Shown in pieces: positions 1 through 6,055 of a stretch of DNA of 6,337 bases. Source of the stretch: a bacterium (GTDB lineage: Bacteria > Verrucomicrobiota > Verrucomicrobiia > Limisphaerales > UBA11358); NCBI GenBank assembly GCA_021781185.1, contig JAJXXI010000089.1, positions 1-6,337 of the forward strand. Reading direction: 5' to 3'. Both the position numbers and the translations under genes were made by a program. The stretch's first letter is position 1; each line of letters opens with the position of its first letter. A model generated the notes under the pieces. That model did no database searches. It saw nothing but the letters and a program-made list of their open reading frames with translations, and was not told the DNA's origin.

Positions 1-114
1 GAACGTTATGGCGGACGCTGGGTGCGCGTGCGGGGCGCGACCAAGGTGATGTGCCATTTGATGTTTGGATTGGTGGCCCTGACGGCCACCGCGCTGTTTG
101 CGCGGCCGTGTTGA
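1..114 (+). CDS. C-terminal end of a probable IS transposase (5' end outside the window)
   Basis: An open frame runs in from the left edge and stops at TGA 112-114, giving 37 residues. The segment has a basic stretch (RYGGRWVRVRG) followed by a helix-like tail (KVMCHLMFGLVALTATALF). This arrangement, a basic patch with an RGxxKVxxHL-type motif and a short hydrophobic helix just before the stop, resembles the C-terminus of DDE transposases of the IS4/IS5/IS1182 type. The catalytic region lies outside the window, so the family cannot be confirmed. It is the only gene-like frame on the plus strand and points towards the AmrS gene, which runs the opposite way. I cannot pick out a terminal inverted repeat in the bases that follow. 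Alternatively it could be the tail of an unrelated basic protein. Confidence 0.45.
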   Translation, partial: ERYGGRWVRVRGATKVMCHLMFGLVALTATALFARPC

Positions 115-358
115 AGCTCGCACGGCCCGCCGCCGGCGAGGGGCGGCCCTGACACCCGCACCGCAAACCGGTGCGACGGGCGGAGCATGGTTGCCCGCGT
201 CGCCAAACCGGCGGTTGGAGATGGAAAATGAGTTTTTCACCATTTATCAGCCACCAAGTTCACCCGCAGCCATGAACCATCGGAGGTTTTGAAATTGGCT
301 CATTTAACGCAGCTTTCGGGATCGAGCGGATAAACCCCTCACTGCCGCGAATCGTGGC
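115..358. other. Intergenic region between convergent genes, no supported gene
   Basis: Neither strand carries a convincing coding frame here. A perfect 7-bp hairpin lies at 157-175 (CGCACCG, loop CAAAC, CGGTGCG). It has no T-run after it on either strand, so it is not a classical terminator. A GGAGG at about 285 on the plus strand has no start codon at a usable distance. If the left-hand gene is a transposase, the right end of its element should fall in this stretch, but I could not identify an inverted repeat without its partner. Confidence 0.5.
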
Positions 359-1441
359 TCAACCCACCTGCACTGGCAGACGACACCGCCCCCAATTGCC
401 GGGCTGTTCGGCGAAGTGACCGGCGATTTCACAGCCGCAATGCGCGCAGCGGTTTTTCTTCAGTTGCCAGTCGCCGAGCACATACCAATCGCGTTCGATC
501 ACGCGTTGGCCGCAGTTCGGACACCAGGTGCTGCCGCCATAACGGTCGTGGACATTGCCGGTATAGATGTAATGCAGGCCACGTTCCAAGGCGATGGCGC
601 GGGCGCGGGTAAGCGTGGCTGCGGGCGTGGGCGGCTTGTCGAGCATCTTATAATCGGGATGGAACGCGGTGAAATGCCACGGCACATCGGGTCCCAGATT
701 GGCGGCGAACCAGTCGGCGGCCCGCGCGAGTTCGGCGTCGCTGTCGTTCTCGCCGGGGATGAGCAAGGTGGTGACCTCGAACCAGACACGGGTTTCGTGC
801 CGCAGATACTTCAACGTGTCGAGCACGGGCGCGATTTCACCATGGCAGTTGCGGTGATAAAACCCCTCGGTGAAGCCTTTCAAGTCCACATTTGCCGCAT
901 CCATGTGCCGGTAAAATTCCGGCCGCGAATCCCCAGTCATGTAGCCGGCAGTGACGGCAATGGATGCCACGCCGGCTTCGCGACAGGCATCGGCCACGTC
1001 CATGGCGTATTCGGCAAAGATGACGGGATCATTATAAGTAAAGGCGACGGAGCGACAGTTCATGCGCTTCGCGACGGTGGCGATGACGTCCGGCGTGGCC
1101 TTGTCCGCGAGCCGGTCGAATGCACGCGCCTTGCTGATGTCCCAGTTCTGGCAAAAGCGACAGCCGAGGTTGCAGCCGGCCGTGCCAAAGGAAAGCACGC
1201 TGGTGCCGGGATAAAAATGGTTCAGCGGCTTTTTCTCGACGGGGTCAATGCAAAAGCCACTGCTGCGGCCGTAAGTGGTGAGCACCATTTGACCGCCGAC
1301 ATTCTGGCGCACAAAGCAAAAGCCGCGCTGGCCGGCAGTCAATTTGCAGAAACGCGGACAGGCCCGGCATTCCAGCCGTCCGTCCGAAAGCGTAACCCAC
1401 CAGCGCGCAGGGAATTGAGAGGAAGTGGCGAACGCACCCAT
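359..1441 (-). CDS. amrS: AmmeMemoRadiSam system radical SAM enzyme (AmrS)
   Basis: This 360-residue protein belongs to the radical SAM group paired with AMMECR1 and Memo/LigB-like proteins; the substrate of the system is not settled. The radical SAM cluster motif is C90-x3-C94-x2-C97 (CNLGCRFC), preceded by the conserved SFGTAG and followed by QNWDISK. An N-terminal cysteine group (C25, C28, C32, C42; motif CRACPRFC) and a C-terminal CPNC/CAHC pair (C307, C310, C332, C335) are typical of the family and probably bind metal. The downstream core also fits: VAFTYNDP (about 132-139), NVDLKGF (184-190) and AFHPDY (259-264). The full length is normal. The start lies 5 bases after the stop of the AMMECR1 fusion gene, so the two are almost certainly co-transcribed. 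No strong Shine-Dalgarno site is visible, which fits translation following on from the upstream gene. It is probably cytoplasmic. Confidence 0.93.
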   Translation of the reverse strand: MGAFATSSQFPARWWVTLSDGRLECRACPRFCKLTAGQRGFCFVRQNVGGQMVLTTYGRSSGFCIDPVEKKPLNHFYPGTSVLSFGTAGCNLGCRFCQNWDISKARAFDRLADKATPDVIATVAKRMNCRSVAFTYNDPVIFAEYAMDVADACREAGVASIAVTAGYMTGDSRPEFYRHMDAANVDLKGFTEGFYHRNCHGEIAPVLDTLKYLRHETRVWFEVTTLLIPGENDSDAELARAADWFAANLGPDVPWHFTAFHPDYKMLDKPPTPAATLTRARAIALERGLHYIYTGNVHDRYGGSTWCPNCGQRVIERDWYVLGDWQLKKNRCAHCGCEIAGHFAEQPGNWGRCRLPVQVG

Positions 1442-1446
1442 AAAAC

Positions 1447-2859
1447 TCAGTCCGATTCCTCAAAATGATCCACCTGAAAGCGCTCCAAGGTGACGGGTTC
1501 ATCTGCGTCAATCCAGCCCTTCTCCCGGGCGAGGCGCAACTGCTGCTCCGGCAAAGTGATTTCCTCGATGCCTGGCAGCAACAAGCCGCGCCGGCCATCA
1601 GCAGCCGTGACGATGACGCCGTAGCAGGCGGGATCCAAGTCGGTCACCGAGGCGATTTTCTCCGACGGATGTAATACGTTGACTTCAAAACGGAGCTGGT
1701 CCATTTCCGATTCCGTGATGGGAGCAAAACGATTGTCCTTAAACGCCGCAAGCCGCGCACTGCGCCAGGTTTCGGCCAGCAAGTCAGAACAGGCCGGAGT
1801 AATGGTGCCGACGCAACCACGCAACCGACCGTTGCGATGGCGGATCGTTACGAACACACCGCTGGAAACAGAAAGAGAACCGTCGTCCGGTGCAGGCGCC
1901 GTTTCCGAACCGCCCCGCAACGCCGCCATCACCGAGCGACGCGCCACGCCGGGAAGACTGTTGCGACCCTTGAGAATCAGGCGAGATGAGACCTGACTGG
2001 ATTCAAATATAGAATTGATCTGAGCGAATAAAATCGCCACGCCATAGCCCACGCCAAACGGACCTTCGTAATTGAGCACACGATGGCCGGCGGTCTGCCA
2101 GTTCACGGCAGCAGCGGCAACCAGGGTGGAATCCACCGCATCTTCCGCTGCGCACTCGCGCAGTTTCGGAGCAATGGCTTCAATCTGGCGATACTCGCCG
2201 GCACGGACGAGCTGGATAAGGGTCTCGTCGAAACGGCGGGCCTGGGGATGAAATCCGCATGGAGCATCCGGCGTGAGGCGATGACTCATGTCACCACTGG
2301 CAACCAACGCGATGCGGCAGGACAAACCAGCCGCCGCCGCAATGGATTCGCCCAAGGCGATTAATCCGCCAGCATTGGGATAATTGAGACTGAGGACGAC
2401 GACAGGACCGGCCCAACCCGCTTCGGCAAGGAACCAGAATGGCACCAGCGCACCGTGATCAAGCAGACGCCGGTGAATCTCCCAGGTCGCCAGATTGCGC
2501 CGGCCTGCCTCCGCCGCAACCGCCTGCGACAGCGATAAATCCAGCGAAAGGCTGATCGCGATTTGGGGTGCATTGAACTGGGCGAATGAACCTTGGAGTG
2601 GATTATCCGCCCAAATGCCGAATGATTCCGGCTGCCGCGGTGCATGTGGCGAAATCACAACGATGCTGTCCGGATGATGGCACATCACGCAGGCTGCCGC
2701 TTCACGCATCGCACGAACACTGGCGGCAACGGCCCCGGTGCGGTTGCCGCCGATTTTGGGGATCAGAATGGGGGCATGAGGCATCAGCACGGCGCAAACA
2801 ACGCCACGGCCCCCCGCTGTGCCTTTCGACCGATCTGAGACCGTGGGATTCAATTTCAT
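1447..2859 (-). CDS. amrA: LigB-like dioxygenase-fold / AMMECR1 fusion protein of the AmmeMemoRadiSam system
   Basis: The 470-residue product carries two domains. Residues about 20-285 look like the class III extradiol dioxygenase (LigB/Memo) fold: MPHAPI with H28, ISPHAP with H72, DHGALVPFWF with H135, SGDMSH with H193, and the FGVGYGVA segment near 268-275. Residues about 300-470 are an AMMECR1 domain with the signature LRGCVGT (346-352, C349) and the C-terminal block GLLLPGIEE. Fusion of these two parts, next to a radical SAM gene, is a known form of the AmmeMemoRadiSam system. The dioxygenase-type histidines suggest metal binding, but ring cleavage should not be assumed. The start is uncertain: the ATG at 2859 has no clear ribosome-binding site, and the conserved fold begins only near residue 20, so a start around residue 24-26 is possible. 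The stop is 5 bases before amrS. Confidence 0.9.
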   Translation of the reverse strand: MKLNPTVSDRSKGTAGGRGVVCAVLMPHAPILIPKIGGNRTGAVAASVRAMREAAACVMCHHPDSIVVISPHAPRQPESFGIWADNPLQGSFAQFNAPQIAISLSLDLSLSQAVAAEAGRRNLATWEIHRRLLDHGALVPFWFLAEAGWAGPVVVLSLNYPNAGGLIALGESIAAAAGLSCRIALVASGDMSHRLTPDAPCGFHPQARRFDETLIQLVRAGEYRQIEAIAPKLRECAAEDAVDSTLVAAAAVNWQTAGHRVLNYEGPFGVGYGVAILFAQINSIFESSQVSSRLILKGRNSLPGVARRSVMAALRGGSETAPAPDDGSLSVSSGVFVTIRHRNGRLRGCVGTITPACSDLLAETWRSARLAAFKDNRFAPITESEMDQLRFEVNVLHPSEKIASVTDLDPACYGVIVTAADGRRGLLLPGIEEITLPEQQLRLAREKGWIDADEPVTLERFQVDHFEESD

Positions 2860-2973
2860 TGCGGTTACAGCTTGAGCTGGCAGAAAAATTCCCCCACCCC
2901 GCCTTTCGATTTGTCTTGGAACCGGCGGCAGACAACACCGGAAATTTGACGTTACGAATCAAGTTCGCACGGT
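2860..2973 (-). other. 114-base gap between the 94-residue gene and the AMMECR1 fusion gene
   Basis: I see no strong hairpin with a T-run and no good promoter hexamers in this gap. A G-rich run, GGCGGGGTGGGGG on the minus strand (about 2890-2905), lies too far from the ATG at 2859 to act as its ribosome-binding site. The lack of a terminator leaves room for read-through from the small coupled unit upstream into the AmmeMemoRadiSam pair. Confidence 0.4.
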
Positions 2974-3258
2974 TTAGACGGCGAAACCAAACCGGTAATG
3001 CTCCTCCTCCTTGGTAATGCCAAGGGAGGAACAAATGGACTTGGCCGCCAACATGCCGGCGGCGATCTTGATCATCTTGTCAAAATCCGGCTGGGATACA
3101 TCCAAACCCTCATGCCGGATGGCAGTGATGCGATAACCTCGTTCCAGGAGTTCCTCCAGGAATTCCTCGCACGCCACGGGATCGTCGCTGCGATAGTGAT
3201 AGACCTCGGGGCTGCGTTTGAACTGCATCGCATACTCGATGGTGTATTTGGGCATCAT
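2974..3258 (-). CDS. Unknown 94-residue protein, translationally coupled to the BCAM0308-family gene
   Basis: I do not recognise the family. The protein is small and soluble, without a signal peptide or membrane segment. The first half reads as a strand (YTIEYAMQF), a short loop, an acidic helix (CEEFLEELLERG) and a second strand (YRITAIRHEG). The second half is a helix (FDKMIKIAAGMLAAKSICSSL) ending in a charged and aromatic tail. It has two cysteines besides none in a metal-binding pattern. Coding is supported by a textbook ribosome-binding site, GGAGG at 3265-3269, 6 bases from the ATG, and by the ATGA overlap (3255-3258) with the upstream stop. A second in-frame ATG follows directly at 3253-3255. 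Coupling suggests it is made together with the zinc-finger protein and may bind it or act in the same process. No function is assigned. Confidence 0.8.
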   Translation of the reverse strand: MMPKYTIEYAMQFKRSPEVYHYRSDDPVACEEFLEELLERGYRITAIRHEGLDVSQPDFDKMIKIAAGMLAAKSICSSLGITKEEEHYRFGFAV

Positions 3259-3791
3259 GATTTACCTCCATTTCTTTGTGGCCGGATGATTGTTTTATTT
3301 TCGTCGGCGGTCCATTGGACCCGCACATAACAACCTTCCACGTCATAATGCAGATCCAGCGAACCTTTGTAGGCGCGTTGCAGCGCTTGACCAATGCGCT
3401 TGGGAAGATGCAGATCCGTGGTGGTAAGCACCACGGCGTCCGGGCGCTCCTCAACGCGAATGATCCGATGAAGCGGATGCCGGGCGCGCTCACCCCGTTC
3501 CAGATTTCGCGCCAGGCTGAGAACTTCCTGCCGGTGTGTCTGAATAAAATCTCCGGTCATGGTCACCGATCCAGCCGGGTAATTATCCCGGATTCGCCGG
3601 CACGCCTGACACATTTCCCGAGGTGCATCCAATGGCCAGGTTTCCAGCCATTGCCAGTGACCGTCCTTAAAAACAGCGTTGCATACCGGACAGACAGATG
3701 AACCGGACGGTTTTCCGGCGGCCTTGTAGGGATCATGTATCCGCTCATGAATAAGCCGGTCTTTTCGGGTCTCCGTGGACAGCATGTTCAT
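3255..3791 (-). CDS. BCAM0308-family zinc-finger protein
   Basis: The 178-residue product matches my recollection of the BCAM0308 family, whose name comes from a Burkholderia cenocepacia gene in a low-oxygen-activated region. Its molecular function is not established, though the fold has been likened to the zinc-binding part of NMD3. Visible marks are HERIHDPYK (15-23), a four-cysteine zinc site (CPVC 34-37 and CQAC 61-64) spaced by a Trp-rich segment (HWQWLETW), RRIRDNYPAGS, then a second region with HPLHRI, VVLTTTDLHLPKRIGQAL and a C-terminal YVRVQW strand. No signal peptide or membrane segment is present, so it is probably cytoplasmic. The ribosome-binding site GGAGG (3796-3800) is 4 bases from the first ATG and 10 from the third codon, also ATG, so the start could be either. 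Its last codons (NGGKS) contain the ribosome-binding site of the next gene, and its stop overlaps that gene's start. Confidence 0.85.
   Translation of the reverse strand: MNMLSTETRKDRLIHERIHDPYKAAGKPSGSSVCPVCNAVFKDGHWQWLETWPLDAPREMCQACRRIRDNYPAGSVTMTGDFIQTHRQEVLSLARNLERGERARHPLHRIIRVEERPDAVVLTTTDLHLPKRIGQALQRAYKGSLDLHYDVEGCYVRVQWTADENKTIIRPQRNGGKS
3265..3269 (-). promoter_or_regulatory. Ribosome-binding site of the 94-residue gene
   Basis: GGAGG on the minus strand, 6 bases before the ATG at 3258, lies inside the final codons of the BCAM0308-family gene. It fixes the start and, with the ATGA overlap, points to translational coupling. It stands out because the cytochrome and AmmeMemoRadiSam genes in this window lack such a site. 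Confidence 0.8.
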
Positions 3792-3868
3792 ATAACCTCC
3801 ATTCTTGGGTGCCTCCGCAACAGACGGCAGCCTGAACCGAACAACTCAATGGGCGAAGGCCAACGCAT
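3788..3868 (-). CDS. Possible 26-codon leader ORF upstream of the BCAM0308-family gene
   Basis: An ATG at 3866-3868 opens a frame of 26 codons ending in TGA at 3788-3790. That stop overlaps the ATG of the BCAM0308-family gene as ATGA, the same arrangement seen between that gene and the next. A ribosome-binding sequence GGAG (3875-3878) lies 6 bases before the start. The product begins MRWPSPIELF and has an arginine-rich later part (CRLLRRHPR). It resembles no leader peptide I know and has no run of a single amino acid that would suggest classical attenuation. The good spacing, the overlapping stop and a promoter-like sequence just upstream are mutually consistent, but a frame this short can arise by chance. 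It may act through translation of the leader rather than through its product. Confidence 0.4.
   Translation of the reverse strand: MRWPSPIELFGSGCRLLRRHPRMEVI
3796..3800 (-). promoter_or_regulatory. Ribosome-binding site of the BCAM0308-family gene
   Basis: GGAGG on the minus strand within AATGGAGGTTATATG. The spacing of 4 bases to the first ATG is short, and the 10 bases to the ATG at codon 3 are rather long. Either start is possible. The context AATGGAGGT is repeated before the 94-residue gene. Confidence 0.7.
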
Positions 3869-3899
3869 AATTCACTCCACTTTTTCTTTCCATCTACAC

Positions 3900-3926
3900 A
3901 CTATACCCAAACTGCAGTTTTGCCAG
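3900..3926 (-). promoter_or_regulatory. Possible sigma70-type promoter of the BCAM0308-family unit
   Basis: On the minus strand, CTGGCA (3921-3926) and TATAGT (3900-3905) match the -35 and -10 boxes at 4 and 5 of 6 positions. The spacer is only 15 bases, which is short. A start of transcription near 3893 would give a leader of about 25 bases before the small ORF. A promoter is expected here because a terminator closes the upstream cytochrome gene, but the match itself is weak. Confidence 0.3.
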
Positions 3927-3977
3927 TCGGTGGTGGAAAATTCCTCCGGGGAGAGCCCAAAAGACCCGCACAAAGCA

Positions 3978-4005
3978 AAGCCGGAACGAGTTATCGTTCC
4001 GGCTT
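3978..4005 (-). terminator. Rho-independent terminator of the multihaem cytochrome gene
   Basis: A perfect 12-bp inverted repeat (AAGCCGGAACGA / TCGTTCCGGCTT) with a 4-base loop lies about 30 bases after the stop of the NapC/NirT-type gene. On the minus strand the stem is followed by the T-rich stretch TTTGCTTTGT. It separates the cytochrome genes from the BCAM0308-family unit. Confidence 0.85.
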
Positions 4006-4036
4006 GAAGCTGAAAGGCAATCGGTTTGAAATTCGC

Positions 4037-5509
4037 CTACGGACCACCCGTGTGGCAATCGGTGCAACTGTTGTCGCCGTCCAGATCGCCGCCGGGATGA
4101 TTAAACGGCTGGCCGGCCGGTGCCAGCTTGTTGAGTTCAGCTCCGGCACCCTGGGCCAAAATGGTGTGGCAGGAGTTGCAGTCGTTGACGATGGTTCGTT
4201 TCTTGTCAGCGGTCTGGTGCAGGCCATCGTGGCAGCGGAAACAACCGGGCCAGATCATGTGCCCGATATCGTTCGGATAGCTGGCCCAACTCGACTTCAT
4301 GAAGGGGAAAAAGTTCCACGCATAGATCTGCTGCACCACCGGGATGGCCGCCTGCACCCGGGCGTCACCAGGATACCGCGCCGACAGCAAAGCGGCGATG
4401 CGGTTGGTTGCCTCGGCTTCCGTCTGGTATTTTTGAACCAGCACATAAACCGCGTTGGTCTTGATCCACGGGATGGATGGGTCTATCCGGTTCAACGCCA
4501 TGGCCCGGTTCACTGCCTGCTCAGGCGAGAGGAAATTGTGGGCCGGGCGGTTGTGGCAGTCCATGCAATCCATCGTGCGAATATCCATTTTGGCCACATC
4601 GTTGGTAAACCGCGCCGTCTGGAACACGGTCACGTTCCCCTTGGCATCGGTCACGCGCACCCAGGGAATGACCTGGCGGGCCTCATCAGTAGCAACGTAT
4701 TCCACCTTGTTGCCGGGCAGGTTGTGCCAGTGAATCCCGCCGACCGGCCCCTGGCGCGGATCACTGCCGCCGATCTTCAGCAGCAGGCGGATGGAATAAG
4801 GTGAGTTGGAGGCGTCGCTCTGAAAATAGTTGAACGTGCGATCCATATTGCCGACGAATGACTGCGGCCAGTGGCATTCCTCGCAGGTTTCACGGGCGGG
4901 ACGCAGGTTTTTAATCGGAGTCGGGATCGGGCGCGGATACTTGTTGAACGCCACCGCGTAAAGCTGATACGAGCCGGAGATCTTGGACTTGACGAACCAC
5001 GAAACGCCGCTGCCAACATGGCATTCCACGCAGGAGACACGCGCATGCGGACCGTGGTCATGGGCCACCTTTTCCGGCTCCATCACCTTGTGACAGACCT
5101 CACCGCAAAAGGTTACCGACTCCGTAAAGTTAAACGCATTGTAACAACCAATCGCCGAAAGCAGAAGAAAGACGATCGCGCCCGACACAAAAGTCAGAAT
5201 CACGCGCCGGTCATGCGGCTGATCCAAATCCATCTTCAACGACGTCGGCTGGCCGCCATGCGCGCGGCGACGACGTTCCCAGCCGGCTCCGACAAATGCC
5301 AGCAATATGCCGCTGATCAAAAAAACCGGCACCACGATGTAGGTCAAAATGCTGACGTAGGGATTGGAGAATTTGCTAACTGCGTCTGAAATGAACAGCA
5401 GCAAAAAGGAAAACAGCGCCCCCAGCGCCACCACCGCGCCGATGAAACTGATCCAGTTGCGGAAAAGCGAAGGACGGGGGCGGACCGGCGTTTTGTTTTC
5501 GGAATTCAT
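4037..5509 (-). CDS. Membrane-anchored NapC/NirT-family multihaem cytochrome c
   Basis: The 490-residue protein has three hydrophobic segments (about 19-41, 51-75 and 102-122). The third precedes a periplasmic haem domain, as in NapC/NirT/NrfH quinol dehydrogenases. Haem motifs are CGEVCH (135-140, CX3CH), CVECH (160-164), CEECH (209-213), CMDCH (315-319), CFRCH (423-427), CNSCH (444-448) and CTDCH (482-486): six canonical sites and one with three spacer residues. The block HARVSCVECHVG, KSKISG, RPIPTPIKNLRPARETCEECHWP is characteristic of the family. By family it should take electrons from membrane quinol and pass them to periplasmic acceptors. It is larger than classical NapC (about 200 residues, one anchor), with two extra N-terminal helices and a C-terminal extension carrying three haem sites. 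The terminal reductase is not in the window. No Shine-Dalgarno site precedes the ATG. The small cytochrome c upstream is a likely partner. Confidence 0.92.
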   Translation of the reverse strand: MNSENKTPVRPRPSLFRNWISFIGAVVALGALFSFLLLFISDAVSKFSNPYVSILTYIVVPVFLISGILLAFVGAGWERRRRAHGGQPTSLKMDLDQPHDRRVILTFVSGAIVFLLLSAIGCYNAFNFTESVTFCGEVCHKVMEPEKVAHDHGPHARVSCVECHVGSGVSWFVKSKISGSYQLYAVAFNKYPRPIPTPIKNLRPARETCEECHWPQSFVGNMDRTFNYFQSDASNSPYSIRLLLKIGGSDPRQGPVGGIHWHNLPGNKVEYVATDEARQVIPWVRVTDAKGNVTVFQTARFTNDVAKMDIRTMDCMDCHNRPAHNFLSPEQAVNRAMALNRIDPSIPWIKTNAVYVLVQKYQTEAEATNRIAALLSARYPGDARVQAAIPVVQQIYAWNFFPFMKSSWASYPNDIGHMIWPGCFRCHDGLHQTADKKRTIVNDCNSCHTILAQGAGAELNKLAPAGQPFNHPGGDLDGDNSCTDCHTGGP

Positions 5510-5540
5510 GAAAAAATTTGGGAGCTAAAATGGATGGATT

Positions 5541-5622
5541 AAAAAACTGGCCGCCAGCCGGCAGGAAAACTTGCCGACGAACACCAACCTGTTGCCGGCA
5601 AGAAAAAACGGCCGGCGGCCAG
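5541..5622 (-). terminator. Large nested hairpin with U6 tail after the small cytochrome c gene
   Basis: The arms 5547-5560 and 5609-5622 pair over 14 positions with one G-U wobble in the minus-strand RNA. Inside them a second stem (CTTGCCG 5570-5576 with CGGCAAG 5596-5602) forms. The outer stem is followed on the minus strand by six T (5541-5546), so it should terminate transcription from the small cytochrome gene. It ends only about 30 bases before the multihaem gene, which then needs read-through or its own promoter. A second T6 lies between outer and inner 5' arms. Confidence 0.75.
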
Positions 5623-5630
5623 AAACAAAA

Positions 5631-5969
5631 TCACTTCTTGAAACTGCGAATGTAGGCCACGAGATCCTTGACCTCGCTGTCCGACAGTTGATCGAACGGC
5701 TTCATCAATTTCTTGCCATCGTCTGATTTCAGACCTTCCTTGATGGCTTTGATGGCCGCGTCATCCTTGAGGTCGGCCTGCACCTTGGCGTCCGTAAAAT
5801 CTTTGCAGCCCAGCTTGGCTCCGATCTTGGTGTCGCCCTTGCCGTCCTTGCCGTGGCACATCGCGCAATGATGGTCCCAGTTGGCGCTGGCATCCGCCGC
5901 CCGGGCCGAAAGTGCCGCTGCCAGACCGAACATCGCTGCTAATAGAATCATTTTTTTCATAGTCATCAT
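5631..5969 (-). CDS. Small exported monohaem cytochrome c (class I)
   Basis: The 112-residue precursor has a signal peptide: a short basic start (MKK), a hydrophobic core (MILLAAMFGLAAAL) and a likely cleavage near SARA-AD (residues 24-26). The mature domain has one haem site, CAMCH (C35, C38, H39), followed by GKDGKGD, and a likely axial methionine M89 in LMKPF. The end, LSDSEVKDLVAYIRSF, is the usual C-terminal helix of this fold. It should shuttle electrons in the periplasm and could be oxidised or reduced by the multihaem membrane protein encoded next to it. An extra cysteine, C55, is not part of a haem site. Several starts are possible (codons 1, 2 and 4 are all ATG); codon 4 gives the most typical signal peptide. 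No clear ribosome-binding site is present. Confidence 0.92.
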   Translation of the reverse strand: MMTMKKMILLAAMFGLAAALSARAADASANWDHHCAMCHGKDGKGDTKIGAKLGCKDFTDAKVQADLKDDAAIKAIKEGLKSDDGKKLMKPFDQLSDSEVKDLVAYIRSFKK

Positions 5970-6055
5970 CTTTGGTTGATTTTTGGTTATCGGCGCTCAC
6001 GCACCGTTTACAAAAAGAAGCTGCCCCAAGGAGAAAAACTGAACCAACCCCTTAT

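Noticed and set aside
157..175. A perfect 7-bp hairpin considered as a terminator for the left-hand gene
   Set aside because: No T-run follows on either strand, so it was kept only as a note within the intergenic entry.
98..292. A 64-codon frame on the plus strand after the transposase-like tail
   Set aside because: The product is Arg/Ala/Pro-rich, has no ribosome-binding site and overlaps the end of the preceding frame; it looks like chance in GC-rich DNA.
416..1468. A 350-codon open frame on the plus strand opposite amrS
   Set aside because: It lies wholly antisense to a gene with clear radical SAM motifs; long antisense frames are common in GC-rich coding DNA, and its product is low-complexity Ala/Gly/Val/His-rich with no recognisable domain.
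3908..3930. Possible sigma54 promoter (TGGCA followed by CTGCA) upstream of the BCAM0308-family unit
   Set aside because: The GG and GC doublets do not fall at the required spacing, so the weak sigma70-type reading was kept instead.
3920..4804. A 294-codon open frame on the plus strand opposite the multihaem cytochrome
   Set aside because: It mirrors the codons of a certain haem protein, crosses that gene's terminator and shows no domain of its own.
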